A stretch of 64,000 nt of DNA from Campylobacter rectus (GCF_004803795.1 NZ_CP012543.1:248001-312000), one strand, 5' to 3'. Shown: positions 29,788-40,362, numbered from the stretch's first letter. A program made the numbers and translations. The notes: generated by a model from the sequence alone, not told the origin.

Positions 29788-30507
29788 TCAGTCGTCGAAC
29801 TCTTGCGAGATAACGGGCGAGAACTCCTCCCAGCGAAGTTTTGTTTTGGCCGTAGGCATCTTGCTTTGAAACGGCTCTTTTTTCATCGAGGCTACCGCCG
29901 CGCTGTCGCCGATCGGCGCCGCAGGAGCTTCCACGCCTAGCACCGCGCGCTCAAGCTCGATAAAATCGCGCAAGATAACTGCATAAGAGGCGAAAAAGTC
30001 GGCATTTTTGTGAGCGGACAAAAATTTGATAAATTCGTCGATAAATTTATTCGTAACGTCAGTAAATAGCTTGCTGCTGATATTCGCTGCGCCCGCTACT
30101 TCGTCGCGCAAAAAGGTCGCCGTGGCTAAAAATATAAATCCGACGTAGTCCTCGCTGTCCTTGCAGACCTCTTTGTCTCTGCGGTACGGGCTTAGCTTTA
30201 GACACTCGATCACGCGCAGCCTAGCCGCGCCGTCGTCGCGCCCGTCCTCGTAAAAGGAGGCGTTTAGCGGGATGTTGGAGTAAGAAAAGTCAAAAAGCAC
30301 GTCGTTTTGCTCTCTAGCGAATTTCTCAAAGTCAAATTTAGCCAAATTCGCAAACGCAGCCTCGCTTTGGGGCGTAACGGGACTAGTCGCTAGGTAGGCT
30401 AGCTGCTCGCGCCAGCGGTCAAATTTGCCGCCGTGCTCGTGAAAAAACAGCGGATAGGCCAAAAATTCGTAAAAATATGCGCGCGCCTTGGTTAAGTTAT
30501 TATCCAT
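29788..30507 (-). CDS. TorD/DmsD-family chaperone for formate dehydrogenase
   Basis: All-helical cytosolic chaperone that binds Tat signal peptides of molybdo/tungsto-enzymes and checks cofactor loading. Length 239, with an N-terminal RAYFYEFLAYPLFF segment and the helical core with DYVGFIFLATATFL around 120; the last 40 residues are a low-complexity tail. It overlaps the ferredoxin gene by 8 bp and sits beside selA and fdh genes, so FdhA is the likely client. Confidence 0.8.
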   Translation of the reverse strand: MDNNLTKARAYFYEFLAYPLFFHEHGGKFDRWREQLAYLATSPVTPQSEAAFANLAKFDFEKFAREQNDVLFDFSYSNIPLNASFYEDGRDDGAARLRVIECLKLSPYRRDKEVCKDSEDYVGFIFLATATFLRDEVAGAANISSKLFTDVTNKFIDEFIKFLSAHKNADFFASYAVILRDFIELERAVLGVEAPAAPIGDSAAVASMKKEPFQSKMPTAKTKLRWEEFSPVISQEFDD

Positions 30508-32170
30508 TTAAAACCTCTTCTTTCATTTGATCCATTTGCGCTTTTATCATTACTTTTGCTTTGCAGTCCGAGCAGCAATAAAGCGTCTTTAGCTTGGCTT
30601 TGTCGCCGTTAAATTTAGGCGCCATGATTGAGGCGATCTTCTCGACGGCCTTTTTAGTCGCAAACTCCTTGCCGCACTCGATACAGGCGAAAAGCTCGTC
30701 TCTAGCTAGCTCGCTAAATGCGAAAAATCCGGGCTCCAGATCGATCTTGCCCGGGCGTAAAAATATCGTGTCTTTTTCCGCACAGCTAAGCTCGCAGTAT
30801 CCGCACGCGGTGCAGACGCTAGGGTTAAAGACGATGGAATTTGTCTTTTTATCGGCGACCAGGGCGGCGACGTTACAGGCTCCCACGCAGCTTAGGCATA
30901 GCGTGCAGGTGTCTTGATTTATCTCGACGCGGCCGTATCTGATGAGCTCGGTGGTGCTAACGGAGCCTAAATTTTGATCGCCCACAAGCCACTCTAGGCG
31001 TCTGGCGAAAATTTCGCGCTTAGGCAGGGCGTACTCGGTGACGGAGTGCTGCGAGCCCTCGATAAATTTAGCCTGAGATAGGGCGCTTTTTAGTTTGGCT
31101 TCGTTTTCTGCGACTAGGACGGCTTTTTCGTTAAATTTAAGCTCGTAAATTTGATTTAAAATATCCACCGCATCTTTGGTGCCTTTGCCGATATTTTGCT
31201 CGTAGATCACGACCTGCGCGCCGCTTTCTTGAAGTAGCGTGAGCAGATGCGTCTCGCTCAAAAATCTCTCGCCGCTAATGGCAAAAGGCAGCACGTTTGC
31301 TGGTAAATTTACGCTTAGATTTTCTAAATTCGCCTTTGCAGGCACGACTAGAGCAATCTTGCCGCGGTAGAGTTTGGCTATCTGGGCAAACGAGTTTCGC
31401 GGCATATCGGAGTAGTCAAGCGCGCCGCTAGGGCATACGCTCACGCAGCCGCCGCAGTTTATGCAGTCGATGTGCGAAAAAACTAGGTGCTTGGTCTCGT
31501 CCTCTTTTAGGATCGCTACCGTAGGACACGCCTCGACGCACCTGCCGCAGATCTCGTGTCTGCGCTCATGGTACTGGCAGATCGTGGAGTCGTAGTGGAC
31601 GTGGCTTTTAAATTTAAATTTCGGGCTTTGCGCGTCTAGCTGCGCGGCGATCTCGTCGTCGCTTTTGCCCGCGATCTCGTAGCAGCCGCTTTGCTTTAGC
31701 ATGTATTCGCGCGCGTTTTCGACGAGGAAAAAGTCGCAGTCCACCTCAAACTCGCCGTCCGGGCGCAGTACTAGCACGCTTAGCTCGCCTGCGGCGCCGT
31801 AGATAAATTTGATCTCAAAATGCGTCAGCTCGATGGTTTTAAAGCCTTTAACCTTAAGCAAATTCGCCAAATTTTCGCGTCCGCCGTTGCTAACGATCAC
31901 GATGTTTTTGCCGACGGGCTTTTCGTAGTCGATGTCGCGCGCTAGGTCAAAGGCGCTAGCTCTAGCATCATAAAGCAAAAGCGTGTTTTTGGCCTTATCC
32001 AGCACCGAGTCCGCGGTGTTTTTTAGATAAAAATTTATCTCAGGCGCTACGATGCTCGATTTTAGTTTGGACGAATTTGAGACGAGATACTCGCCTTCGC
32101 CGTTTATCTCGATCTGCTCGTTTAGCATCAAATTCTCGTCAAAATCGTTATAAAAACCGAATTCTTTCAT
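30500..32170 (-). CDS. Multi-cluster 4Fe-4S ferredoxin associated with formate dehydrogenase
   Basis: 556 residues with four Cys-rich cluster motifs: CGRCVEACP and CINCGGCVSVCP near 205-245, CTLCLSCVGAC and CTACGYCELSC near 420-460. A C-terminal zinc-ribbon-like pair follows (CIECGKEF near 497, CCSDCK near 531). Residues 60-200 have no clusters. No membrane segment, so it is a soluble cytosolic electron carrier or maturation factor. It pairs with the TorD-like gene and diverges from selA. Role in formate metabolism is inferred from position. Confidence 0.75.
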   Translation of the reverse strand: MKEFGFYNDFDENLMLNEQIEINGEGEYLVSNSSKLKSSIVAPEINFYLKNTADSVLDKAKNTLLLYDARASAFDLARDIDYEKPVGKNIVIVSNGGRENLANLLKVKGFKTIELTHFEIKFIYGAAGELSVLVLRPDGEFEVDCDFFLVENAREYMLKQSGCYEIAGKSDDEIAAQLDAQSPKFKFKSHVHYDSTICQYHERRHEICGRCVEACPTVAILKEDETKHLVFSHIDCINCGGCVSVCPSGALDYSDMPRNSFAQIAKLYRGKIALVVPAKANLENLSVNLPANVLPFAISGERFLSETHLLTLLQESGAQVVIYEQNIGKGTKDAVDILNQIYELKFNEKAVLVAENEAKLKSALSQAKFIEGSQHSVTEYALPKREIFARRLEWLVGDQNLGSVSTTELIRYGRVEINQDTCTLCLSCVGACNVAALVADKKTNSIVFNPSVCTACGYCELSCAEKDTIFLRPGKIDLEPGFFAFSELARDELFACIECGKEFATKKAVEKIASIMAPKFNGDKAKLKTLYCCSDCKAKVMIKAQMDQMKEEVLNG

Positions 32171-32332
32171 GATTTTCTCCCCGCACTCGGCATTATCAAA
32201 ATTAAGTGCATTTTAATACTAAAGGCATTAATAGGCTCTGAATTTTTATATTTATTTTTTTTAATAAGATTAGATTTATACAAAATTTATGTTAAAATCG
32301 CGCTCGGTAACACAAATTTACTAGGAGCGAAT

Positions 32333-33658
32333 TTGAACGAACTACGAAAACTTCCGCAGATAGATAAATTTATAAAAAACGAGCGATTTTTCGGGCTTGA
32401 TATTAGCTTGCTGACCAAGGTCGCTAGGTGCGAACTAGAGAGTCTTCGCGCTCAAATTTTAGGCGGGCAAAACTGCCCCGGGCCAGGCGAGATCGTCCAA
32501 AATACGCTCGCTCGCTACGAAAAGGCGTCAAATTTGAGCCTGCGCAGCCTGATAAACGCAACCGGCGTCATCATCCACACAAACCTCGGCCGTAGCGCGA
32601 TCGATCCCGAAATTTTACGCCGAGCCCAGCCCGTGATTACGGGGTATTCAAATTTAGAGTACAGCGTCGAAAAGGGCGGCCGCTCAAACCGCTACGACTA
32701 CGTGGGCGGGCTGCTCGCGGAGCTTTTTGGCTTTGAGGACGCCATCGTCGTAAACAACAACGCAAGTGCGGTATTTTTGGTGCTAAATACCTTTTCAAAA
32801 GGCGGCGAAGCTATCATCAGTAGAGGCGAGCTAGTCGAGATCGGCGGGAGCTTTCGCGTGCCCGAAGTTATGGCAAACTCGGGCGCTATCCTGCGCGAAG
32901 TGGGCACGACCAATAAAACAAATCTGCACGACTACGAGGAGGCGATAAACGAAAACTCGAAACTGATTTTAAAGGTGCATCGCTCAAATTTCGATATCGT
33001 GGGCTTTAGCGAGGATACGGCGATGCCGGATCTTAGCGCGCTGGCAAAAGAGCAAAATCTCATTGATTATTTTGATCTTGGCAGCGGATTTTACGGCGAG
33101 TTGCCTTACGGCCTCGAGCGAAACGAGCCGAACCTAAAAAATCTAAAAGAGGCCTCGCTCGTTAGCTTTAGCGGCGATAAGCTCTTTGGCTCCGTGCAGT
33201 GCGGCATAATCCTAGGCAAAAAGGGGCTCATCGCAAAGCTAAAGAAAAATCAGCTACTAAGAATGCTGCGCGTGGATAAGGTGATCATCTCGCTACTGGC
33301 CGAGAGTATCAAAGCCTACGCAAACCGCGAATTTCGGCTTATTACGACGGTAAAACAGCTATATAAAAGCGTAGATGAGCTAGAAAACACGGCAAATTTC
33401 ATAAACTCGCGACTAAAAACTCCGCTTGAAATCGTGCGCACTACGACATTTGTAGGCGGCGGCACTATGCCAAACAAACGCATACCTAGCCTCGCGCTGG
33501 CCGTCAAAGGAAACGCGAACGAAAACGAGGCTAAATTTAGGAAAAATCTCGTGATCGGGCGCATAGAGGAGGGTAAATTTTTGCTCGATCTTCGCAGCGT
33601 GCTGGACGCGGACGTGCAAAATTTGATAGAAAAAATCAACGAAACGGATGAAAAATGA
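32333..33658 (+). CDS. selA: L-seryl-tRNA(Sec) selenium transferase
   Basis: PLP enzyme turning Ser-tRNA(Sec) into Sec-tRNA(Sec) with selenophosphate. The PLP lysine is Lys283 in SFSGDKLFGSVQCG; SLINATGVIIHTNLGRS near 77-93 is also family-typical. The start is TTG after TAGGAGCGAA. It overlaps selB by four bases. Needed for the UGA codon in fdhA downstream. No selC or selD is in the window. Confidence 0.95.
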   Translation: MNELRKLPQIDKFIKNERFFGLDISLLTKVARCELESLRAQILGGQNCPGPGEIVQNTLARYEKASNLSLRSLINATGVIIHTNLGRSAIDPEILRRAQPVITGYSNLEYSVEKGGRSNRYDYVGGLLAELFGFEDAIVVNNNASAVFLVLNTFSKGGEAIISRGELVEIGGSFRVPEVMANSGAILREVGTTNKTNLHDYEEAINENSKLILKVHRSNFDIVGFSEDTAMPDLSALAKEQNLIDYFDLGSGFYGELPYGLERNEPNLKNLKEASLVSFSGDKLFGSVQCGIILGKKGLIAKLKKNQLLRMLRVDKVIISLLAESIKAYANREFRLITTVKQLYKSVDELENTANFINSRLKTPLEIVRTTTFVGGGTMPNKRIPSLALAVKGNANENEAKFRKNLVIGRIEEGKFLLDLRSVLDADVQNLIEKINETDEK

Positions 33659-35475
33659 GCCTAATAATAGGAACAGCCGGGCACATCGATCACGGCAAAA
33701 CGGCGCTGATAAAGGAACTAAACGGCTTTGAGGGCGACAGACTCGAAGAGGAGCAAAAGCGCGGGATCACGATCGATCTTAGCTTTTCAAATTTGAGCAA
33801 AAACGGCGAAAATATCGCATTTATCGACGTGCCTGGGCATGAAAATTTGATCAAAACGATGATCAGCGGCGCGTACGGATTTGACGCGTGCCTATTTGTC
33901 GTGGCGGCAAACGACGGGCTAATGCCGCAGTCTTTGGAGCATTTGGAGGTTTTAAATATCCTTGGAGTTCGCTCGCTTATTGTCGCGCTAACTAAATGCG
34001 ACCTAGCTAGCGCGGAGCTAATAGAGCAGCGAAAAAGCGAAATTTGCGCCGCCGCGCAAAACTACAAAAATCTGCAAATTTTAGATATTTTCCCGGTTAG
34101 CATTAAAGATAGCGCGAGCATCGACGAACTGCGAAATTATCTTTTCACGTTAAAGGCGGCTAATCGCGAGCAAGAGGGCGTTTTTAGATACTACATCGAC
34201 CGCGTTTTTAGCCTAAAAGGTATCGGAAACGTAGTCACGGGCACCGTGATAGAGGGCAGCGTGAGCAAAAACGAGAAGCTGTTTAACTATGATGCGGGCA
34301 AAGAGGTGCAGGTGCGAAGCGTGCAGAGCCACGATAAATTCGTCGAGCGCGCGGGAGTTAGCAGCCGCGTGGCGCTAAATTTGACTGGAATCGAGCTAAA
34401 TGATCTAAAAAAAGGCCAACTGCTTAGTAAAAAGGGCTTTTTTAGAGGATTTCGCGAGATAGACGCGATCGTTTTCGCTCGCGAGCTAACGCACGGGCAG
34501 AGCGTGACGTTTTGCGTCGGCGCAAAGGCCGCGCCCGCAAAAGCGCTGGTTCTCAGCGAAAAGGAGGGCGGAATATTTGCGACGTTTAAATTTGAAAGGG
34601 ATATGTTTTTAAAATTCGACGAGCCGTTCGTGCTCATCGCAAACGGTCGCGTCATAGGCGGCGGCAGGGCGCTAAACGCCGTGAGCGAACCGATGAAAAA
34701 ATCAAGCAAAATTTCGTTTTTAAACGCGCTGCTCAAAAAGGACTTCGTAAGCGCCTTTGCGATGCTAAAAGATACGCATAAAAACGGCTTTGGCATCATC
34801 TCGGCCTATCAGCGCTTCGGGCTAAATCACGAGGAGGCCGTAGCGATAGCAAAACAAACGCCAAACGTATTCGTCGATGAAAAAGCGCTAAATATCTACG
34901 ATCTAAGCGCGGTCGATCGGATAAAAAGTGCGGTCAAATTTATGATAGAAAAGAACGAATTTGCGGTATTTTCGGCTACGAGCATCAGCCTAAAGCTCTC
35001 ATGGGCTAGCGAAAGTATCGCTCAAAAGGCGCTTGACGAGCTAGAAAGCGCGGGTGCGATAATCAAAAACGACGGTGTCTATACCAAAACGGGCGTCGAT
35101 ATGAGCAAGCTAAAAATCAGGCTTGAAGAGAAAATTTACGAAATTTTGCAAAGCGGAAATTTAGCTCCCCTGGCGCCTTACAACATCTACGACGAACTTG
35201 AGATAGACCGAGTTAGCGGCGATAACGCGCTAAAAAAGCTAACCGGTATCGGACGCGTGGTGAGGCTCGCGCATAATCTTTTCGTAACGTCAAAAGCCCT
35301 AAACGAGGCGCTTGCAAAGCTAAAAGCCATCATCGCCGCGCAAGGATTCGTAAATGTAACAAACGCGAAAGAGGCGTTAAATTTGAGTAGAAAATACATA
35401 ATCGCCTACCTCGAGCAGCTTGATCTGGATCCAAATATCGTAAAAAACGGCATAGACCGAGTTTTAAAAGCGTGA
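33655..35475 (+). CDS. selB: Selenocysteine-specific elongation factor SelB
   Basis: EF-Tu-like GTPase that delivers Sec-tRNA(Sec) to UGA codons marked by a SECIS hairpin. G1 GTAGHIDHGKTAL at 6-18, G2/switch RGITIDLSF, G3 DVPGHE near 58, TKCD near 113. The C-terminal winged-helix domains (about 390-606) that bind SECIS RNA are present. Length 606 is normal. Confidence 0.96.
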   Translation: MSLIIGTAGHIDHGKTALIKELNGFEGDRLEEEQKRGITIDLSFSNLSKNGENIAFIDVPGHENLIKTMISGAYGFDACLFVVAANDGLMPQSLEHLEVLNILGVRSLIVALTKCDLASAELIEQRKSEICAAAQNYKNLQILDIFPVSIKDSASIDELRNYLFTLKAANREQEGVFRYYIDRVFSLKGIGNVVTGTVIEGSVSKNEKLFNYDAGKEVQVRSVQSHDKFVERAGVSSRVALNLTGIELNDLKKGQLLSKKGFFRGFREIDAIVFARELTHGQSVTFCVGAKAAPAKALVLSEKEGGIFATFKFERDMFLKFDEPFVLIANGRVIGGGRALNAVSEPMKKSSKISFLNALLKKDFVSAFAMLKDTHKNGFGIISAYQRFGLNHEEAVAIAKQTPNVFVDEKALNIYDLSAVDRIKSAVKFMIEKNEFAVFSATSISLKLSWASESIAQKALDELESAGAIIKNDGVYTKTGVDMSKLKIRLEEKIYEILQSGNLAPLAPYNIYDELEIDRVSGDNALKKLTGIGRVVRLAHNLFVTSKALNEALAKLKAIIAAQGFVNVTNAKEALNLSRKYIIAYLEQLDLDPNIVKNGIDRVLKA

Positions 35476-35534
35476 TTTTTTATCTGTTTAAAAAAAGCAA
35501 ATATAATCCGCGCAAATTTTTAAAAAGGAATGAA

Positions 35535-36242
35535 ATGAAAAAAATAGTTTTGTCGCTAATGGCGGCCTGCGCGATGTTTGCGGCGTCAAACGAGCAAGTA
35601 GTCGGTTTTTACTCGCAGATGGTCGGCGAGGGCGTGAAAGTAAGCGTTGCCGAGCGCAAACCGGTAGTTGACGGCATCGAAGCGGTCGTGGTAAATTTGA
35701 GCAACGGTCAAGTCAGCCAAGACGAGGTGATTTTTACTAAAGGTGACTTGCTTTTTCCCGATATCATCGACCTAAAGGCGCAAAAAGCCTACATGCAAGA
35801 GATAAAAAAGGAAATAGCGGCGAAAAACATCTCAAAAGTCTATAAAAGCGAGCAAAAAGAAAATATCATCACTCTAGGAAACGACTCCAAAAAGCCCACT
35901 ATCGTGATGTTTTCCGATCCCGAGTGCCCGTACTGCCGCCTGGAGCTTGAAAAGATCGAAGCGACGCTAAAAGAAAGCAATGTAAAGCTAATCTTAACTC
36001 CGGTTCACGACGTTTCGTCTTTGCAAAAGAGCTTTTTGATATATAAAGACGCCGCTAGCGCGAAAACCGATAGCGACAAGATTAAAATTTTACGAAAATA
36101 TTTTGCAGACGATTACAAAGTAGCAAACGGCGCCGTTAGCGACGCGGATGTTAAAGCGATGGAAAATTTAAGACAAAAATACTCCGCCGCAGGCGTTCGA
36201 TCCGTACCTTTTATAATAAATTTAAGCGACCTTCAAAAATAA
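35535..36242 (+). CDS. Periplasmic DsbC-like thiol:disulfide isomerase
   Basis: Signal peptide at 1-17 (LSLMAACAMFAAS), a small N-terminal domain (about 20-95) and a thioredoxin fold with CPYC at 131-134 (VMFSDPECPYC). The homologue in C. jejuni also follows selB. ATG at 35535 is preceded by AAAAAGGAATG; the longer in-frame TTG/ATT-type start upstream overlaps selB and lacks a signal peptide. TATAAT at 35512-35517 may give it its own promoter. Client proteins unknown; periplasmic c-type cytochromes or FdhA are possible. Confidence 0.85.
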   Translation: MKKIVLSLMAACAMFAASNEQVVGFYSQMVGEGVKVSVAERKPVVDGIEAVVVNLSNGQVSQDEVIFTKGDLLFPDIIDLKAQKAYMQEIKKEIAAKNISKVYKSEQKENIITLGNDSKKPTIVMFSDPECPYCRLELEKIEATLKESNVKLILTPVHDVSSLQKSFLIYKDAASAKTDSDKIKILRKYFADDYKVANGAVSDADVKAMENLRQKYSAAGVRSVPFIINLSDLQK

Positions 36243-36577
36243 TATTAAGACAAATTCGGGCTAAATTTTAAGAAATTCGGCCCGAACACCCCTAAATTCG
36301 CATAAAATATATATTTATAACTTGATATGTAGTATCGAAGTTTAAGCTAAATTTTAGGTTTCCTTAACTTTTTATTAAGTTTTTTAATTAATCCAATATT
36401 TTTACGCTAATTATTCTCAAAATATGCTAAATTTGCACAGTGGTATTTCAAACTATGCAAACTCCCTAAAATACGCGCTTGTAAGGCGTACTACGACATA
36501 GGAAATATGCAAAATTTGAACAATATCTTTTTAAAACGTCTCAAAGAATTTCAAATTTGGGATCAAAAGGAGAAAAA
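36243..36577. other. Upstream region of the fdh operon
   Basis: About 335 bp. A hairpin with TTCGGGC and GCCCGAA arms (36255-36286) probably ends the selA-selB-dsb transcript. Beyond it the sequence is AT-rich, with CTTGATA at 36321-36327, the same word found three times upstream of the FTR1 gene. No gene found. Confidence 0.45.
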
Positions 36578-36787
36578 ATGCAAGGATCAAGACGAGATTT
36601 CCTTAAAAAATCTCTGAAGGTCGGCGCGGTAGGCGGGACTATATTGGCCGCCGCTTCTATCGCGAAACCGACCGGCGACGAGCTTACTAGCGACGGTAAC
36701 GGCGTGGTTGTCGGCAAGTCGAACAAAAAAGAGGTGCTTTACAAAAAAAGCAAAGAGTGGGAATACTACTATAAGATCGCTTATTAA
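36578..36787 (+). CDS. Small Tat-target protein of formate dehydrogenase regions
   Basis: 69 residues with an N-terminal twin-arginine signal (SRRDFLKKS, then a hydrophobic AVGGTILAAASIA) and a short soluble tail ending EWEYYYKIAY. It matches the 'formate dehydrogenase region TAT target' family (TIGR02811), found just upstream of fdhA in many proteobacteria. Function unknown; perhaps a small FDH-associated subunit. ATG chosen at 36578 after AAAAGGAGA. Confidence 0.85.
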   Translation: MQGSRRDFLKKSLKVGAVGGTILAAASIAKPTGDELTSDGNGVVVGKSNKKEVLYKKSKEWEYYYKIAY

Positions 36788-36798
36788 GGGAGAAAACT

Positions 36799-39753
36799 AT
36801 GAGTGATTCGCGCATAGGAAGACGTTCGTTTTTAAAGCTTGCCGCTCTTGGTGCCGGTAGCACGATGGCGTTTGGCGAAAACGAAACGTTTAGAAAAGCA
36901 ACCAACGAGGAGATAAAAAATCCTTACGAGGGTTCAAAAAAAGTTAGAACTATTTGTTCTATTTGTTCGGCGGGCTGCGGCATCGAAGCCGAGGTAAAAG
37001 ACGGAGTATGGGTGCGCCAAGATATGGCTATGTATCATCCGATCTCTCAGGGCAGCCACTGCTGTAAAGGTATCGATCAAATCGACCTAACGAAATCAAA
37101 ACAACGCATCAAATATCCGATGAAAAAAGTAAACGGCAAATGGGAGCGCATCAGCTGGGAGACCGCCGTTAACGAGATCGGAGACAAGATGCTCGAGATC
37201 CGCAAAAAACACGGACCTGATTGCGTCGAGTTTTTGGGATCGGCTAAATTTAGCGATGAGCAGGCTTGGTATTTTAGAAAATTCGCTGCATTTTGGGGCA
37301 CAAACAATATAGATCACGTTGCAAGAATTTGACACAGCGCATCAGTCGCCGGAGCGGCGAATACTTGGGGTTATGGCGCTATGACAAACCACTTTGGAGA
37401 CGTGGCTGCAAATTCTAAAGCCATTATGGTATTTGGAGCAAACTCAGCGGTCGCAAATCCCGTCGGTGGTATGAAACATTTCCTGCAGGCAAAAGACAGA
37501 AACAACGCAAAACTAATCGTCGTTGATCCGATATTTACGAAAACGGCAGCAAGAGCGGACATTTACGTGCGCGTAAGACCGGGTACCGACATCGCTTTTG
37601 TTTACGGACTACTCCATATTATCTTTAAAAACGGTTGGGAAGACGAGAGCTTTATAGAAAATAGAACTTACGGCATAGACGAGATTCGCAAAGAGGCCGA
37701 AAACTGGACGCCTGAGGTGGTCTCGGACGTTACCGGCGTGAGCGTAGATCTCATCAAGCGAGTGGCCGATATTTACGCGCATACTAAACCTGCGGCGATA
37801 GCATGGTCGCTGGGTATGACGCAGCACAGTATCGGCAGCTCAAATACAAGAATTTTGCCTATCCTTCAGCTAGTGCTCGGAAATATGGGCAAACCGGGCG
37901 GCGGCTGCCAGATCATCCGCGGTCACGATAACGTCCAAGGCGCTACCGATATGGGTAACCTAGCCGATACCTTGCCTACTTATTATGGTCTCGGAGATGC
38001 CGCATGGAAGCACTTCTGTAAGGGCTGGGGACAAAATTTCGACGAGTTCGTAAAACGCTTCGCGGTATCTACCAAAGAGCCTAAAGAGAGCGGCGCGCCT
38101 GTAAAAGATACGGTGTTTGGCGAGTATTATTATCATGATCCGAAAAATCCGGAAGATAGAAACTGGAGAAACGAAAAGGGTTGGTCGCTGGCAAAATGGT
38201 GGCAAGGCGTGTTAAAAGAGGAAAAAACATTTTCAAGCGGCGATCTAAAGGTAGTTTGGGTGCAAGGAACGGGCATTACTTCGATGGCGCATTTAACTAA
38301 AATTCAAGAAGCCGTAGATAAGCTCGAGCTACTGGTTGTAGCAGAGCCTTTCGTAAACGAGATCGCGATCCTCTCCGGCAGAAAAGACGGAATTTATATA
38401 TTGCCGGTCGCTACTCAGTTTGAAAACGAAGGCATTGCCGTATCTACTAACCGTTCGGCGCAGTGGAGAACCAAAGTCGTAGAGCCGCTTTACGAGAGCA
38501 AGCCCGACCATGAAGTAATGTTTGAATTTGCTAAAAAATGGGGCTTTTACGACGAATACACAAAGTCTCTTAGGATGAACGACGATCTGGAAGTCGTAAA
38601 AGATAGCTTCGTATGGCCTGACGACGCGACTAGAGAGCTAGCACGTATGGGACAGACTATCGGACTTCAAGGTTGGCAGCCCGAGCGTCTAAAAAAACAT
38701 CAGCAAAACTGGGAAAATTTCGATCCGGATACGCTAATGGGCATCGGCGGCGACGTTAAGGGCGAGTATTACAGCTTGCCGTGGCCTTGCTGGGATAAAA
38801 ATCACCCGGGTACGCCGATACTTTACGATCTAAACAAACCTTACGTAGAAGGCGGTTGCGGATTTAGAAATCGCTTCGGTTTGGAGCACAACGGCGTTAG
38901 CCAGATCGCATCCGAGGCCGTGCAGCTAAAAGACTCGAAGGTAAAAGGCGGCTATCCGCAAATAACCAAAGAAAATATCGAGCGAGTGCTCGGCATCACG
39001 CTAACGGAAGAAGAAAAGGCCAAAATCGGCGATAACTGGATGATGGACTACAGCGGTATCATCAATAAAAAATGCCGCGAAGCGGGTGTTGCGCCGTTTG
39101 GTAATGCTAGAGCGCGCGCTATAGTTTGGGAGTTTATCGATCAAATTCCAAAGCACCGCGAGCCTATCCACTCTCCGCGTTGGGATTTGGTACAAAAATA
39201 CCCGGCCATCGACGATCAGCCTAGAAATTTCCGCGTCGAGGTTAAATTTAAGGGCGAACAGCAAAAACAAGACTGGAGTAAGGATTTTCCTATCATTATC
39301 AGCTCTTTGCGCTTAGTAAATTTAAGCGGTGCGGGTATGATAGAGCGAACGAGCAAATATCTATCCGCAATTACGCCTGAGATGTTTGCCAACGTCCACC
39401 CGGAACTAGCTCTAAAATACGGTATCCGCGACAGAGATATGATGTGGATCCATGCTCCGCAAGGCACTAAGATCAAGGTTAGATGCTACCATAACAAGAG
39501 CGTTACGCCCGATAGAATTTGCTTGCCGTATAACTTCGCCGGCGTTATGCAAGGTATAGATATTAGCGACCGCTATCCTGAGGGAACCAAACCTTATACT
39601 ATCGGCGAGAGCTCAAATACCATAACCAACTACGGCTTTGACCCGGTAACTCAAATTTCGGAATTTAACGCAGGTCTTTGCAGGATAGAAAAAGCTGAAG
39701 AAAACGGTTTTGAAACCACATTCTTCCACGAATACGGCGAAAATAGAGTCTAA
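36799..39753 (+). CDS. fdhA: Formate dehydrogenase catalytic subunit, selenocysteine form, read through UGA
   Basis: Periplasmic Mo/W-bis-MGD enzyme oxidising formate. The frame from ATG 36799 meets UGA at 37330-37332 and continues unbroken to 39753, giving 984 residues with Sec at 178 in VARI-U-HSASVAG, exactly where family members have Cys or Sec. A Tat signal (RRSFLKLAALG) is at 11-21; the 4Fe-4S motif CSICSAGCG and CCKG follow. Catalytic His is next to Sec. The C-terminal molydopterin-dinucleotide domain starts near 830. It should not be annotated as two genes. fdhB follows after 10 bp. Confidence 0.95.
37330..37360 (+). promoter_or_regulatory. Sec UGA codon and candidate SECIS hairpin
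   Basis: Thirteen bases after the UGA, TCGCC (37346-37350) and GGCGA (37356-37360) pair around the loop GGAGC. The GG at the loop start falls at the same codon offset from UGA as the SelB-contacting GG of E. coli fdhF SECIS. SelB is encoded 2 kb upstream. Confidence 0.7.
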
Positions 39754-39763
39754 GGAGCAAGAG

Positions 39764-40324
39764 ATGGCAAGAATGAAATTTTTCGTAGATACTAATAGAT
39801 GTATCAGTTGCTTTGGATGTCAGGTCGCTTGCTCTTCGGCTCACGAGCTCCCCGTGGGGCTCTACCGCCGCAAGGTCATCACGCTAGATGACGGCGTAGA
39901 GGGCAAGGAAGTATCGACTACGATAGCCTGCCAACACTGCACCGACGCTCCTTGCGAGCAGGTGTGTCCGGTAGATTGCTTTTATATCAGAGCCGACGGT
40001 ATCGTGCTTCACGATAAAAACAAATGTATCGGCTGCGGATACTGCCTCTACGCGTGTCCGTTCGGTGCGCCGCAGTTTCCTAGGGACGGGGCGTTTGGCA
40101 TCAAAGGCGCTATGGATAAATGCACTATGTGCGCCGGAGGTCCGGAGGAGACGAACTCTCACGAGGAGCTTCATATGTACGGCCAAAACCGTATCTCGGA
40201 AGGCAAAGTCCCTATGTGCGCCGCCGTTTGCGCTACAAATGCGTTACTCGTCGGCGACGCCGCAGAGGTATCAAACGTATATCGCAAGCGCGTTATGCTA
40301 AGACAAGCGGGCACTACTATTTAA
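39764..40324 (+). CDS. fdhB: Formate dehydrogenase iron-sulfur subunit
   Basis: Electron-transfer subunit with four 4Fe-4S clusters: CISCFGCQVAC at 14-24, CQHCTDAPCEQVCP near 58-71, CIGCGYCLYACP near 91-102 and CTMCAGG with CAAVC near 122 and 155. 186 residues. The ATG at 39764 follows TAAGGAGCAAGAG; a longer in-frame start inside fdhA is unlikely. No C-terminal membrane helix is visible. The expected cytochrome b subunit FdhC does not follow. Confidence 0.93.
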   Translation: MARMKFFVDTNRCISCFGCQVACSSAHELPVGLYRRKVITLDDGVEGKEVSTTIACQHCTDAPCEQVCPVDCFYIRADGIVLHDKNKCIGCGYCLYACPFGAPQFPRDGAFGIKGAMDKCTMCAGGPEETNSHEELHMYGQNRISEGKVPMCAAVCATNALLVGDAAEVSNVYRKRVMLRQAGTTI

Positions 40325-40330
40325 CTTAAA

Positions 40331-40362
40331 TTCGGGGGCGACTCGCTCCCGAAATTTCTTTC
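40331..40362 (+). terminator. Terminator after fdhB
   Basis: TTCGGG (40331-40336) pairs with CCCGAA (40348-40353) and the stem continues inward with one G-T pair to a three-base loop; ATTTCTTT follows. It lies 7 bp after the fdhB stop. Confidence 0.7.

Noticed and set aside
37381-39753. Separate 790-residue molybdopterin oxidoreductase gene
   Set aside because: It is the continuation of fdhA beyond the Sec UGA at 37330; the frame is the same and the 16 codons between are conserved-type sequence.
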